Shown here in pieces: positions 44,151 through 53,123 of a stretch of DNA of 62,879 bases (position 1 is its first letter; every line of letters starts with the position of its first letter). Under the pieces are notes generated by a model. That model saw only the letters and a list, made by a program, of their open reading frames with translations, ran no database searches and had not been told where the DNA came from. Source of the DNA: Lachnospiraceae bacterium (GTDB taxonomy: Bacteria; Bacillota; Clostridia; Lachnospirales; Lachnospiraceae); contig JAFUKH010000002.1 in the NCBI GenBank assembly GCA_017467845.1, positions 1-62,879 of the forward strand, read 5' to 3'. A program made the translations under genes and the position numbers.

Positions 44151-44273
44151 GGAACTTAATCGAGCGAGAGCGTGTCAGAATAAAATACATCGTTTTGAAC
44201 GGAGTAATTTCTAAACTAAATAGCATTGCTGAAAGTCCTTCGGTTAATATTTGGATAAGAAAATAAAACATCC

Positions 44274-44302
44274 TTGACTTTTGAAATGGTGGTTGCTAAA
44301 AT
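44274..44302 (+). promoter_or_regulatory. Promoter of the anion transporter operon
   Basis: TTGACT at 44274-44279 and TAAAAT at 44297-44302 are 17 bases apart. The leader to the start at 44409 is about 100 bases and contains CCGTTT and AAACGG arms (44367-44393) just before the ribosome site. The rest of 44151-44408 shows nothing else I can name. Confidence 0.6.
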
Positions 44303-44408
44303 GCAGAACTGTTGAAAATGAATAAATGACAGAAACCCGTTGACTTATACTTAGTGCGCAGGTCCCCGTTTTTGCCAATTTATGTACAAACGGAAAGGAA
44401 GACTAGAG

Positions 44409-45758
44409 ATGATAGCACAAATTACAGCGGTGGCTATCTTTTTGGTAATGTTTGGATTCATTATAACCGAAAAGATAGAACGTCATTATGCAACACTCGG
44501 ATGCGGAGCTGCTACATTGTTACTTGTATTTGGTTTATGCATGCGTGATTTGGGTGCTGCTTTGGAAACTCTGAATATTACGCCGATTTTTTCATTACAC
44601 TTTTGGTATGAAGCAGGTACCTCGGCAGAAAGTTCCAGCGGCATTAACTGGGCAACCATCATATTTATTGCAGGAATGATGGTAATGGTGGAAGGAATGG
44701 CGAAGGCAGGATTTTTCCAATGGCTTTGCATGTCCATCGCCAAACTGGTGCGGTTTAAGACAAAACCTATTTTTATTACGTTTATGATTATGTCAGCAGT
44801 ACTGGCAATGTTTATTGACAGCATTACAGTTATCCTGTTCTTGGCAGCGGTTACGGTAGAGCTGGCTCAATTATTAAAGTTTAATCCGGTTCCAATGATT
44901 TTAGCAGAAATTTTCTGTGCAAATCTAGGTGGTTCTGCCACCATGTGTGGTGATCCTCCTAATATTATTATCGGAACCTCTCTGGGATACAGCTTCGGGG
45001 ATTTCTTGGGCAATACAGGATTAATCGCTGGAATTTCTCTTATAGTTGTTGTAATATATTTTTATCTGGTATTCAGAAAAGAGCTTGTATCAGATGTAAA
45101 CATGGATATGGCAGACGCTTCCAAATATACGTATAAGATAGGAAATAAGAGAAGTTTTGTAATAAGTTGTATTATTTTCGGGCTGGCAGTAGTTCTGCTC
45201 GTAACGCATGCGCAAACAGGGCTTACGGTAGCTACAATAGGTTTGTTCATTGCTGTGCTTACTTTGGTTGCAGCAGGGAAATCCGCTTTAGAACTTTTGA
45301 AAAAGGTCGATTACAAAACGCTTTTATTCTTTATAGGCCTTTTTGTAGTAGTTGGCGGTCTGGAACAAACCGGAGTATTAGAAGTAATAGCAGCATTTAT
45401 TGGAAGAATCAGCGGTGGAAATATGTATCTGATGGTAGCTATTATCATTTGGATATCGGGTATTGCCAGTGCATTTATAGATAATATTCCTTTTGCGGCC
45501 ACAATGATTCCCATTATAAAGAATCTTTCCGTAGCGGAGAATATAGGACTTCCGATTTTGGCATGGACACTTGTCATGGGAACGGATATCGGAGGAAGTG
45601 CAACACCTATCGGTGCATCTGCAAATGTAGTGGGTACCTCAGTGGCGGCAAAAGAAGGACATCCTATAAGTTGGGGCAGATACTGTAAGGCAATGGTTCC
45701 GGCAACTATAATCGTGCTGGTTATTTCCATGGTATGTATCTGGTTTAGATATCTATAG
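44409..45758 (+). CDS. SLC13/ArsB-NhaD type anion or sodium-coupled transporter
   Basis: A 449-residue membrane protein with about 11-12 hydrophobic helices. The paired hairpin motifs of the ion-transporter superfamily are present: CANLGGSATMCGDPPNI (about 172-188) and, in the second half, TDIGGSATPIGASANVVGT. DSITVILFLAA and DNIPFAATMIP fit ArsB/NhaD/CitM relatives. I start at ATG 44409 because AAAGGAAG at 44394-44401 precedes it; an in-frame ATG at 44382 has no ribosome site. The substrate (dicarboxylate, citrate, sulfate, arsenite or sodium) is open. It is followed after 13 bases by a cytidylate-kinase-like gene in the same operon. Confidence 0.85.
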   Translation: MIAQITAVAIFLVMFGFIITEKIERHYATLGCGAATLLLVFGLCMRDLGAALETLNITPIFSLHFWYEAGTSAESSSGINWATIIFIAGMMVMVEGMAKAGFFQWLCMSIAKLVRFKTKPIFITFMIMSAVLAMFIDSITVILFLAAVTVELAQLLKFNPVPMILAEIFCANLGGSATMCGDPPNIIIGTSLGYSFGDFLGNTGLIAGISLIVVVIYFYLVFRKELVSDVNMDMADASKYTYKIGNKRSFVISCIIFGLAVVLLVTHAQTGLTVATIGLFIAVLTLVAAGKSALELLKKVDYKTLLFFIGLFVVVGGLEQTGVLEVIAAFIGRISGGNMYLMVAIIIWISGIASAFIDNIPFAATMIPIIKNLSVAENIGLPILAWTLVMGTDIGGSATPIGASANVVGTSVAAKEGHPISWGRYCKAMVPATIIVLVISMVCIWFRYL

Positions 45759-45771
45759 GAGGTGTGTTGCA

Positions 45772-46374
45772 ATGGAAGAAAAACAATTTATCATTTCCAT
45801 AGGCAGAGAATTTGGAAGTGCCGGACATGAAATAGCGGAAGAGCTTTCCAAAAGATTTCAGATTCCGTTATATGACTATCACCTGATGCGTGAGATAGCA
45901 GATGAAAAGAAAGTTAGCGTTCGGAATTTAGAGCCCTATGATGAAATCCCGAAAAAGGGATTCGGCTCAAGAACGGTAAGGGGATACAGCAATTCACCCC
46001 AGGAAAATATTGCGTATATGCAGTTTGAATTTTTAAAGAAAAAGGCAAGTGAAGGAAAATCCTTTGTAGTCGTTGGTCGTTGTGCAGAGGAAGCGTTAAA
46101 GGAATTTAGCGGCTTAATTACCATTTTCATACTTGGTGATATGGACAAGAAAATTGAACGTATCTGCAAACTTTATGGGATTGATGCTAAGAAGGCCGGG
46201 AATCTGATACTGGAACAGGATAAAAAGCGAAAGAATTATCACAATTATTTCTGTGAAGGCAAGTGGGGAGATTCCAGAAACTATGAGTTTTCTATAAACA
46301 GTAGCAAGCTTGGGGTTCCGGCTACTACGGATATGATTGAAGACTATATTAGAAAAAGATTACAATATATATAA
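45772..46374 (+). CDS. Cytidylate kinase-like family protein
   Basis: A 200-residue cytosolic protein of the cytidylate-kinase-like group (Cytidylate_kin2). It begins FIISIGREFGSAGHEIAEEL, a P-loop variant in which GREFGSAGHE replaces the classic GxxxxGKS, and contains VVVGRCAEEAL and the lid-like EQDKKRKNYHNYFCEGKWGD. Such proteins often sit beside transporters and regulators in Clostridia; true CMP kinase activity is doubtful. AGGAGG lies 10 bases before the ATG. A terminator follows. Confidence 0.85.
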   Translation: MEEKQFIISIGREFGSAGHEIAEELSKRFQIPLYDYHLMREIADEKKVSVRNLEPYDEIPKKGFGSRTVRGYSNSPQENIAYMQFEFLKKKASEGKSFVVVGRCAEEALKEFSGLITIFILGDMDKKIERICKLYGIDAKKAGNLILEQDKKRKNYHNYFCEGKWGDSRNYEFSINSSKLGVPATTDMIEDYIRKRLQYI

Positions 46375-46383
46375 AAATGATAG

Positions 46384-46424
46384 AAGCACTATCTTTTCAT
46401 ATCATGAAAAGATGGTGCTTTTTT
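46384..46424 (+). terminator. Intrinsic terminator after the kinase-like gene
   Basis: A 17-bp stem (46384-46400 with 46404-46420, one G-T pair) and a three-base loop, followed by TTTTTT. Confidence 0.9.
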
Positions 46425-46493
46425 AATTGTGCAAAAAAGCGAAAATTTATTTTAGCAAAAACTAAAAAATAAAAGTAAAAACTAAAAGAACTT

Positions 46494-46515
46494 AACTTAA
46501 AAAATTTTTTAAGTT
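46494..46515. promoter_or_regulatory. 22-bp AT-rich palindrome
   Basis: The half-site AACTTAAAAAA and its perfect complement form a 22-bp palindrome upstream of the GH26 promoter. It overlaps a TTAACTTAA motif (46493-46500) that recurs near the start of this transcript. It may be an upstream operator or simply a bent AT tract. Confidence 0.4.
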
Positions 46516-46654
46516 GTAAAAATACAATATCTAGTTAAATAAAAAACAAAATACTGTATTTATAGTACTAGAAGTTGGTACCAAGGTACTGTGTGCAATT
46601 TGACGATAGCAACAAAGAAATAGGAGAAGTTTTTGACAAAGTGCATAAAAAAGG

Positions 46655-46683
46655 TTGCAAAACTCGGTTTCGTGTAGTAATAT
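46655..46683 (+). promoter_or_regulatory. Promoter of the exported GH26 gene and downstream run
   Basis: TTGCAA at 46655-46660 and TAATAT at 46678-46683 are 17 bases apart. The start codon lies at 46740. A tandem repeat immediately follows the -10. Confidence 0.65.
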
Positions 46684-46693
46684 TCAATTAAGG

Positions 46694-46718
46694 TTAAATT
46701 AACTTAAATTAACTTAAA
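46694..46718. promoter_or_regulatory. Tandem operator-like repeat at the transcription start
   Basis: TTAAATTAAC occurs twice in tandem (46694-46703, 46704-46713), followed by TTAAA. The period of 10 bp equals about one helical turn and the position is right at the expected transcription start, where a bound repressor would block initiation. Confidence 0.5.
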
Positions 46719-46739
46719 CAGAAAAGAAAGAGCAGATTA

Positions 46740-48230
46740 ATGAGAAAGTTTATCAGTAAAGTTGGCTTAGTCACAACAGCGTTCTTATTAACCGGCTGTT
46801 CTGGTGAAGTCCAGGAGCCTGTGGCCACCGAAGCACCGAAGGTTTATGGTTGGGAGGATGCGATGGTTTACGAAGCGGAAGCCGGAACATTGGTTGGAAA
46901 TGTAAGAATCAATAAGGGAATCGTGGAAGGCTTTGAAAAGGCGGTGGAAGATACCTTGACCGTGAAAATACAGGTGGAAGAAACCGGGTTCTACGATATT
47001 AACGTGTCCAGCAAATCTATGGATGGTAATTACAAAGAGAATTACGTGTATGTGGATGGAGAAAAGCTGGGAACGGTTGCAGTAGAAGGTGAGAAGTTTA
47101 CAGATTCTATAATGAGACGCATCTATATGGAAGCCGGAGAGCATGATGTAAAGATTGAAGCTTACTGGGGCTGGATTGCAGTGGATAAGCTGGAGGTTAA
47201 GAAGTCAGATGAACTTGACCCATCCAGATTGGAAATTGAGCCGGTGCTGGTAAATGCTAATGCTACGGATTCAGCAAAGCGTCTGATGACTTATCTCTGT
47301 GATATTTACGGGACTGATATTTTATCCGGTCAGTACTGTGACACAGGCATGTACGGTAATGAAAATGCAGTTATCTGGAAGACCACAGGCGGCAAATATC
47401 CTGCAATCCTTGGTCTGGACATGATTGAATACACACCTTCCCGAGTTGCCAACGGTAGTAGCTCAGAGGCAGTTGAGCATGCCATCGAATGTTGGGAGAA
47501 CGGTGGAATTATTACTTTCTGCTGGCATTGGAATGCTCCGGAGAAATACATTACAGGCAAATGGTATTCTGCATTTTATAAAGAACATACCAACATCGAT
47601 TTGGCGAAGATCATGAGCGGGGAAGATCAGGAAGGCTACGACCTGTTGATGGCAGATATCGATGCTATTGCACAGCAGCTGTTAAGACTTCAGGAAGCAG
47701 ATGTTCCTGTTCTGTGGAGGCCACTTCACGAGGCCAGTGGCGGATGGTTCTGGTGGGGCAATGCCGGAGCGGATGCTTATAAAGAGTTGTACATATTGTT
47801 ATATGACAAGCTGACGAATGAATACGGATTAAATAACTTAATCTGGGTATGGAATGGTCAGGATAAGGATTGGTACCCGGGTAATGAATATGTAGACATC
47901 ATCGGTGAGGATATTTATCCCGGCGAAAAGGTATATACACCACAGACCGCCAAGTACTTAGAGGTTTTGGATTATACAGATGCGAAGAAGATGATTATTC
48001 TTTCGGAGAACGGCTGTATGTTTGACCCGGATCTGGCAATCAGGGATGGTGCAATGTGGGGTTCCTTCGCAACCTGGGGCGGTGAGTTCATCAGCGAATC
48101 TTCTACCTTAATGTTCTTGTCAGAGCAGTACACAGAAGAAGAGATGGTAAAGAAAGTATATAATCACGAGCATGTTATCACACGAGATGAGCTTCCGGAT
48201 TTGAAAAATTATCCGTTAAGGGAAGAGTAG
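46740..48230 (+). CDS. Exported CBM35-GH26 lipoprotein (beta-mannanase-like)
   Basis: A 496-residue lipoprotein (lipobox LLTGC, Cys near residue 20). A CBM35-like module (about 38-160; YEAEAGTLVGN, ETGFYDINV, AGEHDVKIEAYWGW) precedes a GH26 barrel (about 180-490). The acid/base is Glu331 in LWRPLHEASGGWFWWG and the nucleophile is Glu423 in IILSENGC. It should cut mannan or a related glycan at the cell surface, producing oligosaccharides for import; its cytosolic counterpart is encoded at 33516. It starts a long same-strand run: the next gene begins 16 bases after its stop. Ribosome binding is weak (GAAAGAGCAG region). Endo-mannanase is likely, other GH26 activities possible. Confidence 0.9.
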   Translation: MRKFISKVGLVTTAFLLTGCSGEVQEPVATEAPKVYGWEDAMVYEAEAGTLVGNVRINKGIVEGFEKAVEDTLTVKIQVEETGFYDINVSSKSMDGNYKENYVYVDGEKLGTVAVEGEKFTDSIMRRIYMEAGEHDVKIEAYWGWIAVDKLEVKKSDELDPSRLEIEPVLVNANATDSAKRLMTYLCDIYGTDILSGQYCDTGMYGNENAVIWKTTGGKYPAILGLDMIEYTPSRVANGSSSEAVEHAIECWENGGIITFCWHWNAPEKYITGKWYSAFYKEHTNIDLAKIMSGEDQEGYDLLMADIDAIAQQLLRLQEADVPVLWRPLHEASGGWFWWGNAGADAYKELYILLYDKLTNEYGLNNLIWVWNGQDKDWYPGNEYVDIIGEDIYPGEKVYTPQTAKYLEVLDYTDAKKMIILSENGCMFDPDLAIRDGAMWGSFATWGGEFISESSTLMFLSEQYTEEEMVKKVYNHEHVITRDELPDLKNYPLREE

Positions 48231-48246
48231 TTTCAAGGAGATATAG

Positions 48247-51200
48247 ATGAAGAATAAAGGTTTCAAGAAAATATTAAGCATATGTTTATCTGCTGCATTT
48301 GCTCTTTCCATGGTACAGGGAATGCCGGTACAGGCAATGACTGACACCACCATGGAGGAGTATGAGGAGTTAATCGGTACCTATTCGATAGATGCTTCTG
48401 TTCTCGGTTATAACGAGTATGTAGCTTCCTATCCGGCAGATTATCCGGAAAAGGAAATTGTGATTTCCGCAGCGGATTTTGTCAGATATGAAGATGGTGG
48501 CGAAGCTGTGGCTCCGGTTACCTATGATGATTATGAGAACGTACCGGGCGGTGGCAAAAGCGTATATACTTCCGAAGAAGCACTCATTGAATATGAGTTT
48601 ACCGTAGAGGAAAGCGGATTCTATGATATTTCCCTTCTTTATTATCCTATTGAAGGTAAGAATTCTGAAATCCAGAGAGCTTTCTTCATTGATGGGGAGC
48701 TTCCTTATGGTGAACTTTCTCTTATTGAATTTAACCGTGTCTGGACCAATTCCGTATTTGATCTGGTGACCGATGAGAACGGCATCACTGTGAAAAATTG
48801 GGAAAAGGACAATCAGGGAAACGACGTAAAGCCGGGAACCATGGAAATTCCGGAGTGGGTAGAGAGTTATCTTTACGATAGTAACGGATATATAGTAACA
48901 CCACTAAATATTTATCTGGAGAAGGGTGTGCACACCCTTAGCATTGTTTCTCAGAGAGAACCAATGCTGCTCCACCAGATTATCTTTAATAATAGTAAGG
49001 ATATAGAAGACTACGCTTCCTACAAAGCATCTGTGGATGCCAAAGGAGCAAAGGATACCACTGGTGCGAATATTCGTATCGAGGCCGAAACAGCTGTAAA
49101 AACGTCCTCCCAGATGTTGTATCCAAGACAAGACCAGTCTTCACCGGCGGTGTATCCATCCAGCCCCAAGGTGCTTCTCAATAACACCATTGGCGGAACC
49201 TCATGGCAGGATGCCGGTAAATGGATTGAGTGGGAATTTGAAGTACCGGAAAGTGGTTACTACAATATTTCTATGTTCTGTAAACAGAACTTCGTAAGAG
49301 GTATTGATGTCTGCAGAAGAATCCGTATTGATGGGCAGGTTCCTTTCTCTGAATTGAATGATTACGGTTTTTCTTATGAGCAGAGCTGGCGAGAAGAAAC
49401 CTTCCAGGATGAAAGCGGCAATCCTTACAGCTTCTACTTGGAGGCAGGAAAGCATACACTTCGCATGGAAGTAGTATTGGGTGATATGGCAGAGATTATC
49501 AGCACTGTTCAGGAAGCGGTACAGCAGCTGAACAGTATTTATCGCCAAGTGATCTATATTACCGGTGTAGCACCGGATCAGTATCGTGACTATCAGATTG
49601 AAGCAACTCTTCCGGGATTGGAAGCGCAGCTGGTAGATACTAAGGGGCTTTTGGATGAGGCTCTTGCAGCATTGGAGATTACCGCTGGTAATAACTCTGA
49701 TAAGCTGACCGTGCTTCGTACTATGATTGACCAGTTAGAAGAATTGATTGAAGACCAGGAGCGTTTTACGGAGGTAATTGCTTCCTATAAAGTAAATGTG
49801 AGAGCGTGTGGTAACTGGATTACACAGGTACTTCCGCAGCCACTTCAGATTGACAGAATCATGGTTTACTCACCGGACAGCAAGGCGGAAATTGAGGATG
49901 ACAGCTTCCTTTCCAGAGCCGGATATGAAATTAAGAGACTTTATTACTCCTTCATCGTGGACTATAACCAGATTGGTAATGTGGTGGAAGAAGGAGAGGA
50001 CAGCAAGATTTTAACTCTTTGGGTTGGTACCGGACGTGATCAGGCAAATGTTATCAAGGCTTTGATTGACGAGAGATTTACCAATGAAACCGGCATCAGC
50101 GTAAATGTACAGTTGGTTGATATGAATACTCTTCTCCGTGCAACTCTTGCGGGAGAGGGACCGGATGTGGCAATTCAGGTAGCAAACACCAACGGTATTG
50201 CCGGAGCAGTACTTAATACAGGTAATGATACTCCTGTAAACTATGGACTTCGTAATGCAGTACTGGATTTAACCCAGTTTGAGGATTTTGAGGAAGTAAC
50301 CCAGAGATTTTCCGAAAGTGCACTTGTACCCTTCAGCTTTGACGGTGCAACCTATGCACTGCCGGATACCCAGACCTTCCCGATGATGTTCTATCGCAAG
50401 GATATCTTAGCGGAGATTGGACTTGAGGTTCCTACTACTTGGTCAGAAGTTAAGGTGGCAATGACCGTACTTGCTAAGAATCAGATGGAGTTCGGTATGT
50501 TACCAAGTGAGCAGATATATGCAATGCTCCTGTTCCAGAATGGCGGAGAGTATTACACCGAAAACGGTGATGCATCTGCATTGGATTCCGATATCGCAGT
50601 AAGCACCTTCAAGGAGTACTGCGAGTACTACACCGATTATAAATTGGATAAGGCAACCAGTGTGGAAGAAAGATTCCGTACCGGTGAGTGTCCGATTATT
50701 ATTTCAGATTACACTACTTACAACAACCTGCAGGTATCCGCACCCGATATTGCCGGACTTTGGGACTTCACCGTAGTTCCCGGCGCATTGCAGGAAGATG
50801 GCAGTATCCTTCATACCACAGGTAGTACCGGTCTGGCTGACATCATCATGGCAGACACGGAGTACCCGGAAGAATGCTGGGAGTTCTTAAAATGGTGGAC
50901 CAGCGCAGAGACCCAGACCCTCTATGGTAGAGAAATGGAGAGCTTGATGGGCGCCAGTGCAAGAGTTGCCACAGCTAACTTGGAAGCCCTTGGAAATCTG
51001 TCATGGCCGATTCGTGATTATAGAGAAATTATGGAGCAGTATTCTCAGGTTCGGGGAATTCCTCAGGTGCCCGGCGGATACTACTCATGGCGTAACTTAA
51101 ACAATGCATTCTACAGTGTAACCACTGATTCTTCATCAACAGGAAGAACAAGCGTTGCAACACCAAGGGAAGAGCTGATGGATAAGGTACTCTATATTAA

Positions 51201-51255
51201 TGCAGAAATTGATTACAAGAGAGAAGAATTTGGCTTACCGATTGCCGGTGAGTAG
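48247..51255 (+). CDS. Exported carbohydrate-module/solute-binding protein fusion
   Basis: A 1002-residue exported protein. The signal peptide ends near PVQA (about 31) without a lipobox cysteine. Two CBM35-like sandwich modules follow (about 75-265 and 275-425), both carrying the phrase ESGFYDI or ESGYYNI and an AGKHTL-type strand. A helical linker with coiled-coil character (about 425-545) leads to a CUT1 solute-binding domain (about 585-990, starting KILTLWVGTGRDQANV). A binding protein of an importer fused to carbohydrate modules is unusual; without a lipid anchor it must be held in another way or be released. Two permease genes follow, so it should feed them. Ligand unknown; mannan fragments are suggested by the preceding GH26. 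Confidence 0.85.
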   Translation: MKNKGFKKILSICLSAAFALSMVQGMPVQAMTDTTMEEYEELIGTYSIDASVLGYNEYVASYPADYPEKEIVISAADFVRYEDGGEAVAPVTYDDYENVPGGGKSVYTSEEALIEYEFTVEESGFYDISLLYYPIEGKNSEIQRAFFIDGELPYGELSLIEFNRVWTNSVFDLVTDENGITVKNWEKDNQGNDVKPGTMEIPEWVESYLYDSNGYIVTPLNIYLEKGVHTLSIVSQREPMLLHQIIFNNSKDIEDYASYKASVDAKGAKDTTGANIRIEAETAVKTSSQMLYPRQDQSSPAVYPSSPKVLLNNTIGGTSWQDAGKWIEWEFEVPESGYYNISMFCKQNFVRGIDVCRRIRIDGQVPFSELNDYGFSYEQSWREETFQDESGNPYSFYLEAGKHTLRMEVVLGDMAEIISTVQEAVQQLNSIYRQVIYITGVAPDQYRDYQIEATLPGLEAQLVDTKGLLDEALAALEITAGNNSDKLTVLRTMIDQLEELIEDQERFTEVIASYKVNVRACGNWITQVLPQPLQIDRIMVYSPDSKAEIEDDSFLSRAGYEIKRLYYSFIVDYNQIGNVVEEGEDSKILTLWVGTGRDQANVIKALIDERFTNETGISVNVQLVDMNTLLRATLAGEGPDVAIQVANTNGIAGAVLNTGNDTPVNYGLRNAVLDLTQFEDFEEVTQRFSESALVPFSFDGATYALPDTQTFPMMFYRKDILAEIGLEVPTTWSEVKVAMTVLAKNQMEFGMLPSEQIYAMLLFQNGGEYYTENGDASALDSDIAVSTFKEYCEYYTDYKLDKATSVEERFRTGECPIIISDYTTYNNLQVSAPDIAGLWDFTVVPGALQEDGSILHTTGSTGLADIIMADTEYPEECWEFLKWWTSAETQTLYGREMESLMGASARVATANLEALGNLSWPIRDYREIMEQYSQVRGIPQVPGGYYSWRNLNNAFYSVTTDSSSTGRTSVATPREELMDKVLYINAEIDYKREEFGLPIAGE

Positions 51256-51268
51256 AAAGGAGGAAAAC

Positions 51269-52216
51269 ATGGACACACAAGAAATGACCATATCTCAGGA
51301 AGCTTTGGATATTGCAAAAAAGCAGGCTTTGCTTAGCTACCAGATTAAAAGAAATAAAGCATCCTACTTTATGCTGGCACCATATTTTATTCTGTTTTTC
51401 TTCTTTACCGTATTGCCGGTAGCGATATCCGTAGGCTTGTCTTTTACGCACTTTAATATGTTGGAAATGCCCACTTTTGTAGGCTGGAAAAATTACATTA
51501 AGCTGTTTTTAGAGGATGACATCTTTATGATTTCCTTGAAGAACACCTTGCTCTTTGCAGTAATCACAGGACCGATTTCTTATATGCTGTGTTTACTCTT
51601 TGCATGGATTATCAATGAGTTCAAAGGAAAGGTGAGAGCCTTCCTTACCTTGATTTTCTATGCGCCATCCATTTGCGGTAACGCATACTTGGTTTGGAAC
51701 TTAATCCTTACCGGTGACCGCTATGGATACTTAAACGGTATTTTGCTTGAGCTGGATATCATCAACGAAGCAAAGCTTTGGATGCAGACAGAAAAGTACG
51801 TTTTACCCGTACTTATTGTAGTTCAGCTCTGGTTATCCTTAGGAACCGGTTTCCTTTCCTTCATTGCAGGTCTTCAGACCGTGGATAAGAGCTTATACGA
51901 GGCGGCAGCCTTAGATGGTGTTAAGAACCGCTGGCAGGAGCTTTGGTATGTAACTCTTCCGGCAATGAAGCCGCAGCTGATGTTCGGTGCGGTAATGCAG
52001 ATTACCCAGTCCTTTGCGGTAGCGGATATCTCCATTAACTTGGCAGGTAACCCATCTGTAAATTATGCCGGTGCAACGGTAGTAACCCATCTTCTGGACT
52101 ATGGTTCCACTAGATTTGAAATGGGCTACGCATCAGCAATTGCAACCGTACTCTTCCTGTTAATGGTAGGTACAAATAAATTAGTTCAGAAAGTTTTAGG
52201 AAGGGTAGGCGAGTAA
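51269..52216 (+). CDS. Sugar ABC transporter permease (MalF type)
   Basis: A 315-residue permease with six predicted helices. I start at ATG 51269, behind AAAGGAGG, although the frame is open into the preceding gene. A charged, helical N-terminal segment of about 30 residues precedes helix 1. The EAA loop is EAAALDGVKNRWQELWYVTLP (about 212-232). It pairs with the next permease, whose TTG start is 1 base after this stop. Its binding protein is most likely the fusion encoded immediately upstream. Confidence 0.9.
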   Translation: MDTQEMTISQEALDIAKKQALLSYQIKRNKASYFMLAPYFILFFFFTVLPVAISVGLSFTHFNMLEMPTFVGWKNYIKLFLEDDIFMISLKNTLLFAVITGPISYMLCLLFAWIINEFKGKVRAFLTLIFYAPSICGNAYLVWNLILTGDRYGYLNGILLELDIINEAKLWMQTEKYVLPVLIVVQLWLSLGTGFLSFIAGLQTVDKSLYEAAALDGVKNRWQELWYVTLPAMKPQLMFGAVMQITQSFAVADISINLAGNPSVNYAGATVVTHLLDYGSTRFEMGYASAIATVLFLLMVGTNKLVQKVLGRVGE

Positions 52217-52217
52217 A

Positions 52218-53111
52218 TTGGCAAAAAAAGATTATACAAAACCAAAAAAACGACTCTTCCGAAAACGCGAGAAGCAGTTAAATCGTTCCTTTGCGGGAAA
52301 CTCACTTTTGTTCTTTATCATGTTTATCTGTGGTATTTTCATGGTTTTACCGCTGGTCATGATAGTGAACAACGCATTGAAGCCGCTGGATGAGCTGTAT
52401 CAGTTCCCACCGAAAATCTTCGTGCGAAATCCTACTCTGGAGAACTTCTCCGACCTGTTCGTTCTTATGAACGATTCCTGGGTCCCGTTCTCCAGATATA
52501 TCTTAAACACCATCATCATTACTGGTGGTGGAATGGTAGGACACGTAATTGTAGCTTCCCTTGCAGCTTATCCTTTGGCTAAGCATAAATTTCCGGGAAA
52601 GAATATTCTTTTCAGCATGGTAGTACTCTCCATGATGTTCTCATGGACGGTTACACAGATTCCGCAGTACCTGATTATCTCGGCATTGCATATCAACAAT
52701 ACCTATGCAGCACTTATTTTACCGGCATGGTCTTTTGGTATGGGACTTTACTTGATGAAGCAGTTTATGGAGCAGCTTCCGGATTCCCTGATGGAATCCG
52801 CCAGACTGGATGGTGCAGGTGAGTGGAAGATTTTCTGGGAGATTGTTATGCCAAACGTAAAGCCGGCATGGCTTACTCTGGCAATCTTCCAGTTCCAGCA
52901 GATGTGGGGCAACACCGGTTCCTTATTCCTTAGAGATGAAGAGTTAAAGCCTCTCCAGTTCTCACTCCAGCAGATTACTGCCGGTGGTGTAGCCAGAGCA
53001 GGTGCGGCAGCAGCCGTAACATTCATCATTGCAGCAGTACCGATTGCATTCTTCTTGATTTGTCAGAGTAATGTCATAGAGACAATGACAACATCCGGTA
53101 TGAAAGATTAA
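52218..53111 (+). CDS. Sugar ABC transporter permease (MalG type), TTG start
   Basis: A 297-residue permease with six predicted helices after a strongly basic N-terminus (KKDYTKPKKRLFRKREK). The start codon is TTG; GGAAGGG and a near stop-start junction fit translational coupling to the upstream permease. The EAA loop is ESARLDGAGEWKIFWEIVMP (about 195-214) and the C-terminus is IETMTTSGMKD. It completes importer three. The next gene follows after 12 bases with GGGAGGAG. Confidence 0.9.
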   Translation: MAKKDYTKPKKRLFRKREKQLNRSFAGNSLLFFIMFICGIFMVLPLVMIVNNALKPLDELYQFPPKIFVRNPTLENFSDLFVLMNDSWVPFSRYILNTIIITGGGMVGHVIVASLAAYPLAKHKFPGKNILFSMVVLSMMFSWTVTQIPQYLIISALHINNTYAALILPAWSFGMGLYLMKQFMEQLPDSLMESARLDGAGEWKIFWEIVMPNVKPAWLTLAIFQFQQMWGNTGSLFLRDEELKPLQFSLQQITAGGVARAGAAAAVTFIIAAVPIAFFLICQSNVIETMTTSGMKD

Positions 53112-53123
53112 GGGAGGAGAGTT

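Larger units (their letters stand above)
46375..46739. other. 365-base AT-rich regulatory region
   Basis: It contains the terminator of the preceding operon, a 22-bp AT palindrome, a promoter and a tandem repeat next to the start of the exported GH26 gene. No coding capacity was seen. Confidence 0.7.

Noticed and set aside
44151-44408. Possible riboswitch before the anion transporter
   Set aside because: The leader has weak stems and no match to a guanidine, fluoride or other riboswitch core that I know; only a promoter is supported.
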